Source of the DNA: CAYUST01 sp964447535
Lineage (GTDB): Bacteria > Patescibacteriota > Gracilibacteria > Absconditabacterales > Absconditicoccaceae
Reading direction: 5' to 3'
DNA length: 64,000 bases
Assembly (NCBI GenBank): GCA_964447535.1
Contig: CAYUST010000001.1
Coordinates: forward strand, 62,001-126,000
Numbering within the stretch: the first letter of the stretch is position 1; every line of letters begins with the position of its first letter. The notes beneath the pieces are model-generated. The model made no database searches. It saw only the letters and a program-made list of their open reading frames with translations, and was not told the DNA's origin. Positions 19,772 to 33,047 of the stretch are shown here, one piece after another. The position numbers and the translations under genes are program-made.

Positions 19772-19799
19772 TTGCATTATACTCTATAAAGACTATACA
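19772..19799 (+). promoter_or_regulatory. promoter for the secreted HExxH gene
   Basis: TTGCAT (19772-19777), 16 nt, TATACA (19794-19799), 35 nt upstream of the ATG at 19834. A moderate match. It may also drive the giant surface gene downstream, since there is no terminator between the two. Confidence 0.45.
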
Positions 19800-19833
19800 G
19801 TCAGGGACGAACTTTATTTTTTCTGTTTTCGCC

Positions 19834-20976
19834 ATGCAAAAAAGTTTTTTTATTCTCACGATGTTACTTTTGGGTAGTCGGGGAGTAGTATTTGCTGATC
19901 CACAAACTATTATTGCTGCTCGTGAACAACAGTTGGGAATTGCGAATACAGACATGTATACTTTTATTCAATGAAGAGATATACTAGCAACAATTGAAGA
20001 ACAATGCGCTTTTGAGGCCATTGAATTAGCATTGCAGTACGAAGATACCATTCAAGATAAGCTTACTGATTATTATAATGCACGATCATCTGCTGACGTT
20101 CTCGCTCACTCATGGGATATTTATGAGCACATCAATCGTGTGCAGGATGATATCCGCAACTATTCTCCCAAAAACTACTGTGCCTTGAAGCATATTTTCT
20201 ATAGAACACAAGATTTTTTGAGAGATAAACATATGGCTGTATTGGATGATACAGGCATCATGAAAGATTTTGAGGGGTTTAGCGATCTAATTTATGGCTA
20301 CCAGACCAAGCTTGAGTACTTAGATGCATTGATAGAACGTAATCAAAAATATCCCGGACTTTTGGGTACCAAATTAGTCTTTACCTATCTCAATGGTGAC
20401 TTCAAGCAAGACCTCTCCAATGGGGAGCGCGAACTGTTGGATCGTATACAGGCACTGATGGAAGTGATGGTCGCCGAAGCATTGTATAGTCTCTTGCAGG
20501 AGTGAGTCTTTACACAGGCTGATATTGATATTCTCAAAAACAAAGTAACGTTCCAATTTGTAGAAAGTTGTGATGTATTTCATGGCAAATATGAAATCAA
20601 AGAGACACTTACTTCCCAGTGAGAGCACGTCAAGTATGATACGGAACAACTCTTACTCAAGATCAACTATTGTACCAATTTCTTTGTGTTGAGAGATCTA
20701 GAACATATCTTCCAAAAGATCATTACGCATGAATTGGCGCATCACTTTTATTACTATCATGACACGGATGTGGATGCGTTCCACGATATATGTTGGGTAG
20801 ATGAAGATACCAAAAATGGTCAATGTAAATCAAGTGACTATGTATCAGAATATGCACAAACGCTAGCGGTAGAAGACTATGCTGAGCAATTTATGCATCG
20901 ATTCTTGGGCATTATCCCTGTCAAGAATACAATCATCAATCAGAAAACCGCCCACTTTGCACAAATGATAAAATAA
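19834..20976 (+). CDS. secreted HExxH metallopeptidase-like protein, 380 aa
   Basis: The signal peptide is MQKSFFILTMLLLGSRGVVFA. The mature protein is helical and ends in a domain with HELAHH (THELAHHFYYYHDTDVD), a zinc-metalloprotease motif. A downstream acidic residue in YAEQFMHRF could be the third ligand, as in gluzincins, but this is inference. Cysteines are present (EQCAFE, NYCAL, ESCDVF, NYCTN, DICW) and could form disulfides outside the cell. Three Gly codons are UGA (QGRD, EGVF, QGEH). The family is not recognised. It sits 37 nt upstream of the giant surface protease gene, so both may act outside the cell. Confidence 0.75.
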
Positions 20977-21013
20977 GATTCCCTATTCACTTTATTCATC
21001 CCAACTCCTCTCT

Positions 21014-24000
21014 ATGAAAAACTTTGTACTTACCATCAAGTCTTATTGCTTGCATTACCGCTATATAGTGGTGAGTTTTTTTGTTCTAAGTATACTTGGC
21101 CGAAGTAGTTGACTACCTTATAGAGAGGTAGTGTTTGCACAAGCACCCAATCAATGCATCCAGGATGTTGCCAAGTTTCAAGAGTGTATTGCATCGGGCA
21201 TGAGCAAAAGATACTGTGCCTATGTGCATGCAGACAAATCATGCCTAGCTACACAACCAGAGTCAGCTGCACTTTCTACAGAAGCAAGTCCCTATGTGGA
21301 GCAGTTAGTCGATCAAGGATTTGATCCGTATTGGATTGAAGTGGAACTCAAGGAGCAAGATAAAAGAATTCTCCAAGACTTTGATCACCAAACACAAGAT
21401 GTAGCAACCTATGCGGACAAACTAGGGAGAGTTGCGGATGCTGCAGAGACGAGTATTCTATGAGTCACCTTTCGTAATTCTACCTCTAGAGTAAACACCT
21501 ATTTTGAAGATGCTGCGAAACTCTATCAGCTCGATCACGTCGAAAATATTACTGCCTACTGGAAAAAATATAGTGACAAAATAAATGCTAACGTCTATCA
21601 AATCCGTGTTGATGATCCAGCTGATATAGAGGCTATCAAGCAAGACCTGGAAGCGCTGGATGATGTAGCTGAGGTGCGTGTGCTTCCGCAGTATGAAACC
21701 TTTGTCGTTCCCAATGATCCGCATTTTTCTTCGAAGTTACGACATTTGAAATGAGGTGCATGAGTCAATGCAGTCGAGGCATGGGACCAACTTCAGGGAC
21801 AAACGATTACGCCCGTAGTATGTTCAGCTTCTGATAGTGAATTTACCAAAGGCCACGAAGATCTAGTAGGGAATATTGATTATGCAGATGCGGGTCAGGA
21901 TGGACCTACACATGGGACACATGTAGCTGGTATTATGCTTGGTGTGACTGATAATACCAAGGGTATTTCGGCAGTCTCGTACAACGCATGTAGAGGTAAA
22001 TTGTATGTCGGCTTGTGAACATGGCCTTCTAATCTCCAAAAAGCTCATGCAGCAGGGGCTAAAGTTTTCAATATGTCACTGGGTATTCCCAACAAATGAT
22101 GTGGTGTTGCTTATGCAACCTACAAGAGCAAATATTTCAGTGCAAACGAACAAGCAATTATCGATGCAGCTACAGCTGCAGGTGTCACGGTGGTAGCAGC
22201 AGCAGGCAATGATGGTTGTAGTTTTTCATCTTATCCAGCGCTTTATGAAAATGTTATTTCTGTAGTTGCTTTGGACCAAGGCGGTAACAAAGCAAGTTTT
22301 TCAAACTATGGACAAGGTACCGACGTAGGTGCACCGGGAGTAAATATATATTCTACGTGGCCTGGAGGATACAAAGATGCAAGTGGTACGTCTATGGCAA
22401 CCCCATTGGTTGCTTCGTTAGTTGGTTTGCTCAAAGCACTCAAGCCAACATTAACTACTGCTGAAGTACTCAAGATTTTGCAAGAAACGGCTGGCGCGCA
22501 ATTCAAAGTCGATGCATGTAAAGCAGTCGCCAAAGTATTGGGCAAGGGGTATCAATGTACCTGATCAGGAGGAGGTGGTGGTGGAAACACCATTGGGGGA
22601 AATACTAGTGCATGAAACACCAGTGCGTGAAGTACCAGTGCGTGAAGTACCAGTGCGTGAAGTACCAGTGCGTGAAATACTAGTGCGTGAAGTACCAGTG
22701 CGTGAAGTACCAGTGCGTGAAATACTAGTGCGTGAANNNNNNNNNNNNNNNNNNNNNNNNNNNNNNNNNNNNNNNNNNNNNNNNNNNNNNNNNNNNNNNN
22801 NNNNNNNNNNNNNNNNNNNNNNNNNNNNNNNNNNNNAGTGCGTGAAGTACCAGTGCGTGAAGTACCAGTGCGTGAAATACTAGTGCGTGAAGTACCAGTG
22901 CGTGAAATACTAGTGCGTGAAGTACTAGTGCGTGAAATACTAGTGCGTGAAGTACCAGTGCGTGAAATACTAGTGCATGAAACACAAGCGCATGAAATAC
23001 AAATGCTGGATGAACTAGTGCAGGTAGTAACGGTGGATCAAATGGGGGTATTAGTTGTTCCAATGGCATCAGAGATACCAATGAAACGGATGTGGATTGC
23101 GGAGGAACGTATTGTCCTCTCTGTCAGGAATGACAAAGATGTAATGTTGGTTGGGACTGTGATACCGCATATTGTGATATCTGACAAAATAATTGAGGAA
23201 ATAATGGTGGAAATAACTGAAATGCAAATTGAGGAAATAATGGTGGCGGCAGTTTGCCTCCAGCTAAAGACCTTAATTTCACCTATGCAAATTGATCAAC
23301 TCAAAAATTCAGTACGCTATTTAACTGACACCCCTATATTTTTGTAGATTTCTCTGCATCACGATGTGGCTATTGTGTGCAATGAGTGAAGACGCACAAC
23401 GCATTGTTCCAGTGACGAAATGATAATGGTAGTTGCGCATTTGCAGCTGTAGTTGCGGATGGTGATCTCTGAGCATGGCAAGGAAAAATCTCATCAGCAC
23501 CTTTTGTTAGTACTAACTCTGTCTTTGCAAAATGAGATGGATTAGCACAGGTCATTGCAAAACTAGGAGGAAGTGCTGGTGGTATTCCCTACTACGCAGT
23601 TTTTGATCAAAACGGAAACATAGTGCAACAACAACATGGATATTCTGCTACTATGCCTCAGTTTGAAAGTATTTGTGGACAAAAAAATAACTGAGGCAAC
23701 AACAATTGAGGAACATCAGCAGGTACGGGAGGATGAGTTTCAGGATGAAGCAACAATGCTGGAGGAAACTCACTTTCACCGGATGCTAAAAAGCTACAAC
23801 TCACCTTCAATGGAGGTGCCACCAAAACATTGGATGAAGTGCACCAAAATCAGTATCTTCTCCTAGATTTAAGTTCCTCAGATTGTGGACAATGTATAGT
23901 ATGAGCACAGAAGCATAATGAACTTTTCCAAAAGCGATCTACAGAAGGTAATTGCCAACTTCTCACAGTGACTAAAGATGGTGATTTACCTGCTTGGGTT

Positions 24001-27000
24001 GGCAAAATTTGAGCTGCGCCATTTGTACAAAAACGATCTGCGTATGTGACGAATGGTTTATATAAACTAATGTGAGCACTCAATATTCCAGGGACAGTTT
24101 TGCCCTACTACGCGCTGATCGATGGCAACGGACAAATAGTCAAAGAACAAATGGGCTGGCCAGATCTAGAAAAGAATTTTGCATCATACTGTGATGCACA
24201 GTGAGGGACTAATGGAGGAAGTACCAATGCTTGATCCAATAATGATGGAGTGTGTGGCCCAGCAAATGGACAAGCATTCTCAGATGCAGGAGCGGTCAAT
24301 GCAGCAGGTTTATGTGCTAAGTGAACAGCAGTCCCATCTACAGTATCAGGTAAAAGTCCATGGACTCGACAATGTCAGTGATCACAGTGATGAACGCAAG
24401 TCTCATGTAGTGCACAAGAAGAGATCAAACAATATCCTATAGTTGATCTAGCTAATGTGAAGGTGATGTGAGTACAACCAGGGGAAAAACGATTTTCAGA
24501 TCTGTATGAAAATAATTATCTCTTACTTAATCTTTCTAGCTTCACGTGCGGAGCATGTAAGACTGCTGCGATAGCGAACGACAAAACCTTGGAAGACCGG
24601 CATACCAATGGGCAATGCACCTATGCTGCATTAGTGAGTAGTGACAAACAATCTGGCTTCCCTGGATGGATTGCTGATCCTCAGGTCAACAAGGCTCCAT
24701 TTGTCAGAAGTAGATCATATTATCCTTCCAATTACAATATCTATCAAGTGATGGAAAAACTGGGCTTGGGTGCAAATACTGCTTTCCCGTATTATTTGCT
24801 GTTGGATGGCCAAGGTAATGTAATAATGAGTAAGCAATGAACTGCTTGAGGACTAGATATGTTTAAGTCACTTTGTGCTCCTGCGTGAAATGGAGGTGCT
24901 TCCCCTGAATGTGGAGTTGCGAAGGGTAAGGAATTTGCAACCGCTGCAGATCTAAACAAAGCTGTTGCGGATTTATGTGAAGTAGGAACTCCTGATCCTG
25001 CTACTTTTTCAGGACCATGAGATTGGCGATGGAAATGTAAGGAGTGATCAGCTTCGGTTGATTGTGTTGCCAAACAAAAAGCAAACTGACCATCTTGTCC
25101 TACCTATGGAAAGGCATGTATGATTTCAGCTACTGATTGGTGAGTACATGATGAAAATTGTACTTGTACCTGTGATGGTGACTATCCACAGTTTGATTAC
25201 AATGATGATGGTGTCTTGGATACCAAAGATAAAGCATATATACAGGATGTTATTTTGTGAAAGAAACCACCTTTCCCGACTGGTAAAAATGGTGATATAA
25301 ATAACAACGGTACCGTGACAGCTGCTGATTCAGCAGCCTACTCGAAATTACTAAATTGTAGGTGAGGAGGGCAACCACAAGGCAACTATGGTATAGTCAA
25401 GTGACGATCATGAAGTCCTGATGGAAAATCAGTTAACTATCCCTGAGGTCTATGATATGATGCTTCTATTGATCATAGTTGTACCACAGATGGATGACCG
25501 TATTGTGATGGAGTGAAATGAATATGTTATCCAAGTGGTGCTAAATGTTATTACTATTGTGAAGATAGCAAGGGCGTACAAAAGTATACTACCTCATGTG
25601 CACAGGGCTCAGCAACAAGTATCGTCCAACCCAAAACATGTACGTCTTTGATGCAAGATGATAATGCATGATGCGGTACTCATAAAGCTCCATGATTGGC
25701 AACAGGTGCGAAGAATCCTGAAGTGTGAGCTGCATTCTTGGAGGGGCTGTATGCATACGGACCTTGGAAATCGCTTCCTATTTTCCAAACTGTATCTATC
25801 TCGAATGCTGAGATAGAAAATTTGGTAGCGGAAGCATTGCGTGGTAAAATTGCTCCACTTGAGCCAGAGTTTATCCCAGGAGCATACTTTGTCAAAGTTG
25901 CCTATCAACAAGCACCTAATGCACAAGCATACTTACCTGCCTTTGATATTACGGACACCAAAGCAGAGACCTATACCCAACAACTCACAAAAACACTTCA
26001 GACTATGGAGGTAGACGCGAGACAGTTTTCATATCGCCAAGTGCATGATGCCGTGAGTACTTTGTTAGAGGATACACCACTTACTTCTATCACTCCGTTG
26101 TTTGATACAACACAAACACTAGGAGAAGATAGTACGCCAAATCCACTGTATAATACCTATGCAATCACCTTTGATACTGCTGATGAACGTTATAGTGTTG
26201 CGTCGGTAACGGATTATCTTAATGCTCTCAAGGGAGATAGTGAGGACTCTTATGTCGAGAAACAACCACTCTATAGAGTATTGCAAACCAATGATCCTAT
26301 GATCAATCAGCAATGGTATATTGCTAATACAGAAGCTCCCAAAGCGTGGGCTGCAGGAGCAGTAGGAAAAAAGAGTACTATCCTAGCAGTGGTAGATGAT
26401 GGATTTGATGTGGATCATCCAGAGATCCAAGCCAACTTGGTCAAACAGTACAATGCAATGAATGGTTCAAACAATGCAGACAATAACTGTCTCCATGGTA
26501 CACATACGGCAACGACTGCAGCAGGAGGTACTAATAATAGTATCGGTATTGCTTCTATTTCAAACAATGTCGGTTTGATGGTGGTAACCGCATCAGCTAG
26601 TTGCAAAACACTCCCAGCAGCATTCCAAGGTATGCAATATGCAGCACAAAATGGGGCAAATGTAGTTAGTATGTCCTTCGGTGGAGGAGGATTTAGTCAA
26701 ACATGGCAAAACCTTATCACGAGTAATCCACAAGTTAAATTTGTAGCAGCAGCAGGAAATACACCTTCTACTACCAAAAATTATCCTGCAGCATACCAAG
26801 GAGTATTGTCTGTATGTGCTTCAACAGAAAGTGATACTATGGCATCCTTTTCAACGTATGGAGACTGGGTAAGTGTGTGTGCTCCAGGGACGAATATTAT
26901 TGCATGAGAACCAAATAACTCATATGGTCCATTACAAGGCACTTCAATGGCTACACCAAATGTAGCTGCTTTGGTAGCATTATTATTGTCAAACGGGGAT

Positions 27001-30000
27001 TCAAACCCATTCCAAACGATTGTGAATAGTGCTGACAAAGTCGTCAACAAAGCTCCCTATCTTCGTATCAATGTCTGTAGAGCAATTGATCAAGGCACAA
27101 GCCTGAATTGTGCAGCTACCGGAAAATGAGGAGGTGGTAGTTGGTGATGAGGAGGAGGAAACAATAATTGAGGAAACAATGGTGGCTGAGCAAATAATTG
27201 AGGAAACAACTGAGGATGATCAAATAATGGTTGAGGATATAATGGCTGAGGAAATAATGGTTGATGATTTGGCTATGGCGTCTGTGCAGTATATAATGGT
27301 AATTCAGTTAATTCCGTCACTACAGAGTTTGTGAGTCTCATTGATGAGATTACTCCAAGTGGTCCCGTTGCACAGTGTAGTTATGTATGTGCTGACTCTG
27401 CTTCGATCATAGGGCAGATGGTGCCATGTACTACCTTAGCAAACACGAGCACAGAATGTAATGGAAATGCTTGTATGGGATTATGTTCTCAGACCGTCAT
27501 GAAATGTACAGATACTGCACAGTGTCCCAAAGGTGAATTCTGTGATACCATAGCATTAGCAAGTAATTTGGTGCAATTGCAATCATGTACGCAAGCATGA
27601 GGAGGAACTAATGGTAATATCCCAACTGCAGGGTGAACCACAGCATGAGGTCCCACAAGTGGCTGACCACAGTACCCGACCGCAGGTGGTCCTACTACTC
27701 CTGTACCTACACCAACGGGTGGATGAACAACCGCTTGATGAACTACAAGTGGATTACCTCCGGCTACTACTGCTGGGTGAACTACAGCTTGATCTACGAC
27801 AGCTTGAGGATGAGCAACTACGTGTTCATACCGATGCGCAAACGGACAAACATTTGGCACCACCTGTACTACTCCAGAACAAAATAGTGCTACTTGTGGA
27901 GGGACTCCTTGTTTTGGAATGTGTTCAAATGGATTACAAAAATGTCTTTCCAATGCTGATTGTACGTCTGTCGGTGGAGTGTGTGAAAAAATTAGTGTGA
28001 ACCCATTGCAACCCAATACTCCTCCTACGCCATGTGGAATTGGCGGGGGCGCAACTGCTTGATGAACTACCGCAGGGTGAACAGTTGGATGAAATACTAC
28101 TGCATGATGAACTACCTCTGCGGGAGGTACTACAGCAGGTGGCACCAATGGAGGAAATAGTTGATCTTGAACTACGGGTACACTCTATACCTATCCATTG
28201 ATTGATGTGAACAAACAAGCTCATACCTCTACTATCACGCCAAATCAGAAAGTGAAATGGCAATTAGAAATTACCTTTAGATCACCAGCACCACATTTTC
28301 CAGTAGGTAGCTTGCTCGTGATGGATGCAATGCCTCAGTGATTGCAGTTTATCAAATGAGAAGAAAAAGTGCAGTTCGCTGGTAAATATGAGTGAGTACA
28401 ATATGACACGGGCAAACAGTATGTAAATTTTATGCTCAAGATTGATGCAACAACCAAACCATATAAAGTAGATGCACAATTTAAATGGTACAAGGCTACC
28501 ATCACGTATTATACCTTAGTGGCTGCAAATGCTACACCAGGTACCTACGTCAATGGCGCATTGGTAGGCTGTTATGCTATGAGTTCTACGGTAGATAAGT
28601 CTAAGTATGCAGGTGTGCCTACTTGTGCATTTGATCTTGAACCAGGTAAATCAGTAGTTGGTTTGAAAAAAACATTTCCTCTTACTTTGTGATGAACATG
28701 ATCTGCTTGCCTTCCAAAAGGTAATGAAGCAGATTACTGTAATGACAAGGCAGACAATGACTGTGATGGCCAAGTGGATTGTAAAGACAGCGATTGTAGT
28801 GCGAAGGCTCAATGTCAGAAGAATAATGGCGATCATGGTAGTCCAGATGATTGTGGTGATGGCATTAGAGATGTAGGACAAGGTGAGGAATGTGATGATG
28901 GAAACACCAAGGGAGATGATGGATGTTCAGTAGGATGTAAAGTAGAAAAAGGACGACAATGTACTGTGGATTCACCGAGTGTATGTGGAAGTCTGGATTG
29001 TTCTACGCATGGGGAGTCATTCGGCAAGGCAAATCTCAATGGACAATGCTGTAGTGGATTAGAACCACTTGTGTTCTCTCTCCCTAGTAAACTCATCTGA
29101 GTAACTGAGCAAGTTACATTATGTTATGATCCTACTATCGATGAGCCAATGTGCTACCAGAATAAGAAGCCGATGTGATGGTATCTCAAACCCAAGGCAA
29201 CTGCAGAAACTAAGCTCGTCTATGAAACTGATTGTAGCGTAGCGTACAATGATTATTATACTAAACTTCAGGATACTCTTGCACAAAAACAATCTTATTG
29301 TCAGTTCACAGATGAAGATTATGATCGTGTGGATTTCAAAGATATTACCAAATCACGTGAAAGAGCAGCAATCTTAGCCCTTAGACATTTCTGTGTCGTC
29401 AAGGGAAGAGGAAGTTCATTGAGTAACTATGCACCTGAGGGGAGGGTAAGTAGAGCAGAGTTTATCAAGATGCTTTACAAGACGTATGCTATCCAAAAGG
29501 ATATTATTATTGCTCCTGAAAGTGATCCATTTGACGGAGACACCTACTTCAAGGATGTTGCACAAACACATTGGGCTGCACAATATATCGCTTCTGCGCA
29601 TGAGCTTGGATGGTTGACACCACTCGAGAAATGAGCTATTTTGAGTAGTTTCTTCTCGCCCAATAAATCAATTACCACCAAAGAGATCAAACAGATCTTC
29701 GATTGGGTAGAGGATGGACAGGATATACCTGCGGAAACTATAGATGAGATCTTGTGAACCAGTACTTATCCCACAAGAGCAGCAGTTGCTAACTTATTGA
29801 CCAAGAAGTTCTTGCCGAAGTTTGTAGATTATTTCTACCTCCAAGATGCAAATCAAGGCTACTACAAAGAGTTGTTGAATCAACTCAAAGGCAAGAAGTA
29901 TACCGAGCAATACGATATCATTGTGCAACAAATAGAGAAGCTTGGTCAAAAAGAACATGGAGCAGCATTGCAGGAGTGATTGGATCCCTTTTGGATTATG

Positions 30001-30078
30001 AGTTTCCTCAAGAAACTTGCCTCATGAAGAGCAGGGGTTAAATGACCTGTGCCATCACCAGAAAATCCTAGTTCATAA
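21014..30078 (+). CDS. giant SLH-anchored surface protein with two subtilisin and three thioredoxin-like domains (contains assembly gap)
   Basis: About 2990 residues outside the gap; stops at TAA 30076. In order: signal peptide (21014-21130); inhibitor-like prodomain; subtilisin S8 domain 1 with Asp (21833), HGTH (21911), AAAGNDG and GTSMATP (Ser 22391); NTSAG/STSAG repeats with the gap; three thioredoxin-like domains with CGYC (23365), CGQC (23884) and CGAC (24547); a Cys/Trp module; a dockerin-like pair of calcium loops (about 25190-25350); a second prodomain and S8 domain 2 (VVDDGFD, HGTH, AAAGN, GTSMATP; 26330-27030); Gly/Asn-rich linkers dense in UGA; two Cys-rich repeats; a DUF11-like beta domain (28180-28640); NDCDGQVDC and DUF4215-like EECDDGN motifs; and SLH-type C-terminal modules (29320 on) for wall attachment. 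Both catalytic triads look intact. Frame before and after the gap differs by the arbitrary 100 N, so one gene is inferred, not proven. Confidence 0.8.
22605..23000 (+). repeat. 15-bp tandem repeat array encoding NTSAG/STSAG
   Basis: Units alternate between agtaccagtgcgtga and aatactagtgcgtga, each encoding Ser/Asn-Thr-Ser-Ala-Gly with UGA as Gly. About 9 units precede and 11 follow the gap, with degenerate ends (aacaccagtgca, aacacaagcgca). It forms a flexible, possibly glycosylated linker between protease and thioredoxin-like domains. Confidence 0.9.
22737..22836. other. assembly gap (100 N)
   Basis: Exactly 100 N, the conventional placeholder for a gap of unknown size, lying inside the 15-bp tandem repeat that caused it. 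Repeat number and reading-frame continuity are therefore unknown. Confidence 0.98.
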
Positions 30079-30135
30079 GATTATTTCATAAGTACACTTT
30101 CTGTAGAAAGTAAATAGTATATATACACAAAAAAT

Positions 30136-30168
30136 CACAAAGACAACTTGAATGATGTTGTTTTTGTG
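30136..30168 (+). terminator. probable terminator after the giant gene
   Basis: CACAAAGACAAC and GTTGTTTTTGTG form an 11 of 12 bp stem with a 9-nt loop. T-rich sequence lies in the 3' arm rather than after it. Confidence 0.55.
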
Positions 30169-30234
30169 GATTTCGTTTAGACAATTACGAGGAGAGTGGT
30201 ATAGTGAACATACTTTATGTATCTTGAGTATTGT

Positions 30235-32517
30235 ATGAGACAGCAATTTTCACTTCGTATATCTTTGCTTATTTGAGCACTCGTATGAAGTTTGAGCTTC
30301 TATATGATAGCTATCCAATTTTTGGGTGATTATTATGTAGCAATAGTGTATGCACAGAGCTGTTGAATTGTAGGAGATACGGATGGGGATGGTATTTGCG
30401 ATAATGTGGACAATTGTGTAAATGTGGTGAATCCAACGCAGGCTGACGTAGATAACGACGGAAGAGGTGATCTTTGTGATAATTGTCCTATTGTGTACAA
30501 CCCTACACAAACAGATAGTGATGGAGACGGAAATGGGGATGCGTGTGATAGTGTCTTTGGTACAGGTATGTGTACTGGAGCTACTGTGTACAATTTTGAT
30601 GTCTTTTATTCTTCCACGGGCAACGGAATCACGAGTTGTGATGAATGATACGCACTATTCAAACAAGAGTTAGCAAATATGTGTCAGGATATTTCTTCAC
30701 TCAACCTGTCTGTATCTTGTGTGGTCTCATGAAGCACCGTCACCTGATCAATTACAACAACTAGTGTTTTGTATAATGCAACTTGATACCTCAATCCCTC
30801 ACTTTCTGGAGCATTTATGTGTTGTTACTATCCTACGAGTCCAATATATCATGGTTTGCCTTGTGCTACAGCACTGACGTGTGGTGGAGGACAATGTCTA
30901 TCTTCTCCATATCCCTGTGGACAGGGATACACTACGGGAGTGAGTGTACATATTTCTGGATCAGCGACCTGTTGTGAAAACCCTCCCATCAATGGCGTAT
31001 GTGGATGAGCGAATAACTGAACATATGATAATTCTACTGGCGTAAACACGGCAGGTTTATGTGCAACTGGTGTTGCTACTCCTCTCACCGTCACGGGTGC
31101 TGGTCCTTGGTCTTGGAGTTGTGCGGGGCTTAGTGGAGGAAGTGCTGTGTCCTGTATGGCCTATTCCAACTGAAATGGTATGTGTGGTGGTGCAAGCTGA
31201 GGAGTATATCAGAATGCAACGTGAGTAAACCTCAGTGGACTGTGTGCAACTTGAGTAGCAGTACCAGCTGCGGTTACTTGAGCAGGTCCTCGGACTTGGA
31301 TGTGTCAATCTCAATCGGGTGGTACTACCTCGACCTGTAATGCATACAATCGAATAAACGGTATTTGTGGAGCTGCTAGCTGAGGTACGTATACATGAGC
31401 TGCGGGAGTCAATTGAGCAGGATTGTGTTTGACTTGAATTGCAGTACCCGCTGCAGTGACCGGTACAGGCCCATGGTCTTGGACGTGTCAATGAGCAAGT
31501 GGTTGAACCTCTATGAACTGTATAGCCAACTACACCACCTGATGAGGCGGATGAACCAACGGGGGAGGTGGAGGATGAGGAGGAACCAAATGAGGATCAC
31601 TCAAATGACGATGTGGAGATGGTATTTTGCAGTCTAGACATGGTGAAGAATGTGATGATGGCAACTACAAAGATGATGATGGGTGTAGTGACACGTGTCG
31701 TTGGGAGGATTGGACCGAAGATGATGATGATACCACAGAAGAAAAATTTGAGAGTGGTATCATCAAAGCTATTAGAAAGCTTAAAGATGCTTGTGTGTAT
31801 GATGATTTGATTTATGAAAATATTTTCTTTAGAGATGTGCATTGGAGTCCCTACCGATCAGCTATCAGCGTGCTCAAATCTGCATGTATTATCAATGGCT
31901 ATGGGTATGGAAAGAGATCTTCTGCAGATTTCCATGCGGATGCAGCAGTAGGAATTGGTGAGGCGATCAAAGTAGTGAGCAAAATTTATGCCCTCGAAGA
32001 AGGGGTGATGTTCGATGAGACAGAGACGCATCTAGGTCGCTTACCCTATGCCGATATGAAAGCAAATGCTCGGTATACCACCTATGTGATCTATGCATAT
32101 ACACACGGACTACTTGATGGTATTGGGGTAAGTAAATTATGAAGTACGTATCTCAAGGCGTTCACTCCTATTTCACCAGATATGTTGCAGCAACTGCTCT
32201 ACAATGCAGGTATCAAAGAAGACTATCGTGATGAAATGGGGTGGTGAAAATATGTTTCTAGAGATCGTTTTGCGATGATCGTCACCGATGCGTTTGCGGA
32301 CAAACTTATTGATTATAAATATATGAATGGTAACAATATCACCATATATGATATGATCTTGGTAAATCTCAAATGAAAATCTGAATCCGCACAAAAAGCA
32401 TATATTAGAAATCTCATTTCTCATCTCCAAGAACAAGATGCTGAAGAGATGGCGAAGACCTATGGTATTGATCTGGAGTGACTCTTGTTGTTCTTGAGAA
32501 AAATAACACCGTACTAG
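30235..32517 (+). CDS. surface protein with thrombospondin-3 repeats and SLH-like end, 760 aa
   Basis: Exported through an N-terminal hydrophobic segment (ISLLIGALVGSLSFYMIAIQF) that may act as signal or anchor. Then come thrombospondin type-3 calcium repeats (DTDGDGICDNVDNC, DVDNDGRGDLCDNC, DSDGDGNGDACD). Next are three copies of a roughly 60-aa Cys/Trp module beginning NGxCGxAxxG and containing GPWSWxC (about 30997-31510). A Gly-rich linker of mostly UGA codons, a DUF4215-like motif (EECDDGNYKDDDGCSDTC) and a C-terminal SLH-like region (about 31790 on) follow. The Cys/Trp module also occurs once in the preceding giant protein, and the two share their C-terminal architecture, so they are probably co-displayed on the S-layer. 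Stops at TAG 32515. The binding partner is unknown. Confidence 0.82.
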
Positions 32518-32519
32518 GA

Positions 32520-32930
32520 CTATATATTTTCTTTGCGCCAGGGAGCTCGTTCAATAGTTCTTCAGTTTTCTGCTGGTGAGAAAACTACGCTAAGCCAGGC
32601 AGGAGTTGCATAGTGTTCTGTTCGTTTGGGTCGTTCAATAGCCACATAAGGGTAATTTTGTATGGGTGATATGAGGTCTAGCGAGAGAAAATCTGCCTCG
32701 GTTGCAATTCTCCACATATCAATATGCAGTAATTTTTCGCCGTAGATGGCGAGATAGGTGTAGGTAGGACTTTGTATATCTTCACGAGGAATATCTAAAA
32801 ATGTGGCAATACCTTTGACGAAAGTGGTTTTTCCCATACCAAGGTCACCATTGAGGAGAAAGTGAGTATGGTTTTGTACTAACAGTGATCATAGCTCCTG
32901 TACTGAGTTGGCATCGATGAAATGTGGCAT
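32520..32930 (-). CDS. tsaE: tRNA threonylcarbamoyladenosine biosynthesis ATPase TsaE, 136 aa
   Basis: Works with TsaB, TsaD and TsaC to make t6A at position 37 of ANN-decoding tRNAs. Walker A GDLGMGKTT, the SPTYTY motif, HIDMWRI and IERPKR follow the TsaE order, and length is normal. Two glycines are UGA; the second (32562-32564) would truncate the protein after SPAEN under the standard code, and the real stop is TAG at 32522-32520. Convergent with the surface-protein gene (2 nt apart) and divergent from the exonuclease gene. Confidence 0.9.
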
Positions 32931-33047
32931 ATATGAGAAAAAAAGTGAAAATAGCTTACTCTGTATACATAAATAGAATGAGGATGCAACGCTTGCAAAA
33001 GAGCTCAAAAAAGACATAATAATCATCGTTTTATTGTAACCAAGGGC

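Noticed and set aside
22605..23000. CRISPR-like tandem repeats
   Set aside because: The 15-bp units are contiguous without spacers and encode a pentapeptide in frame with the surrounding protein.
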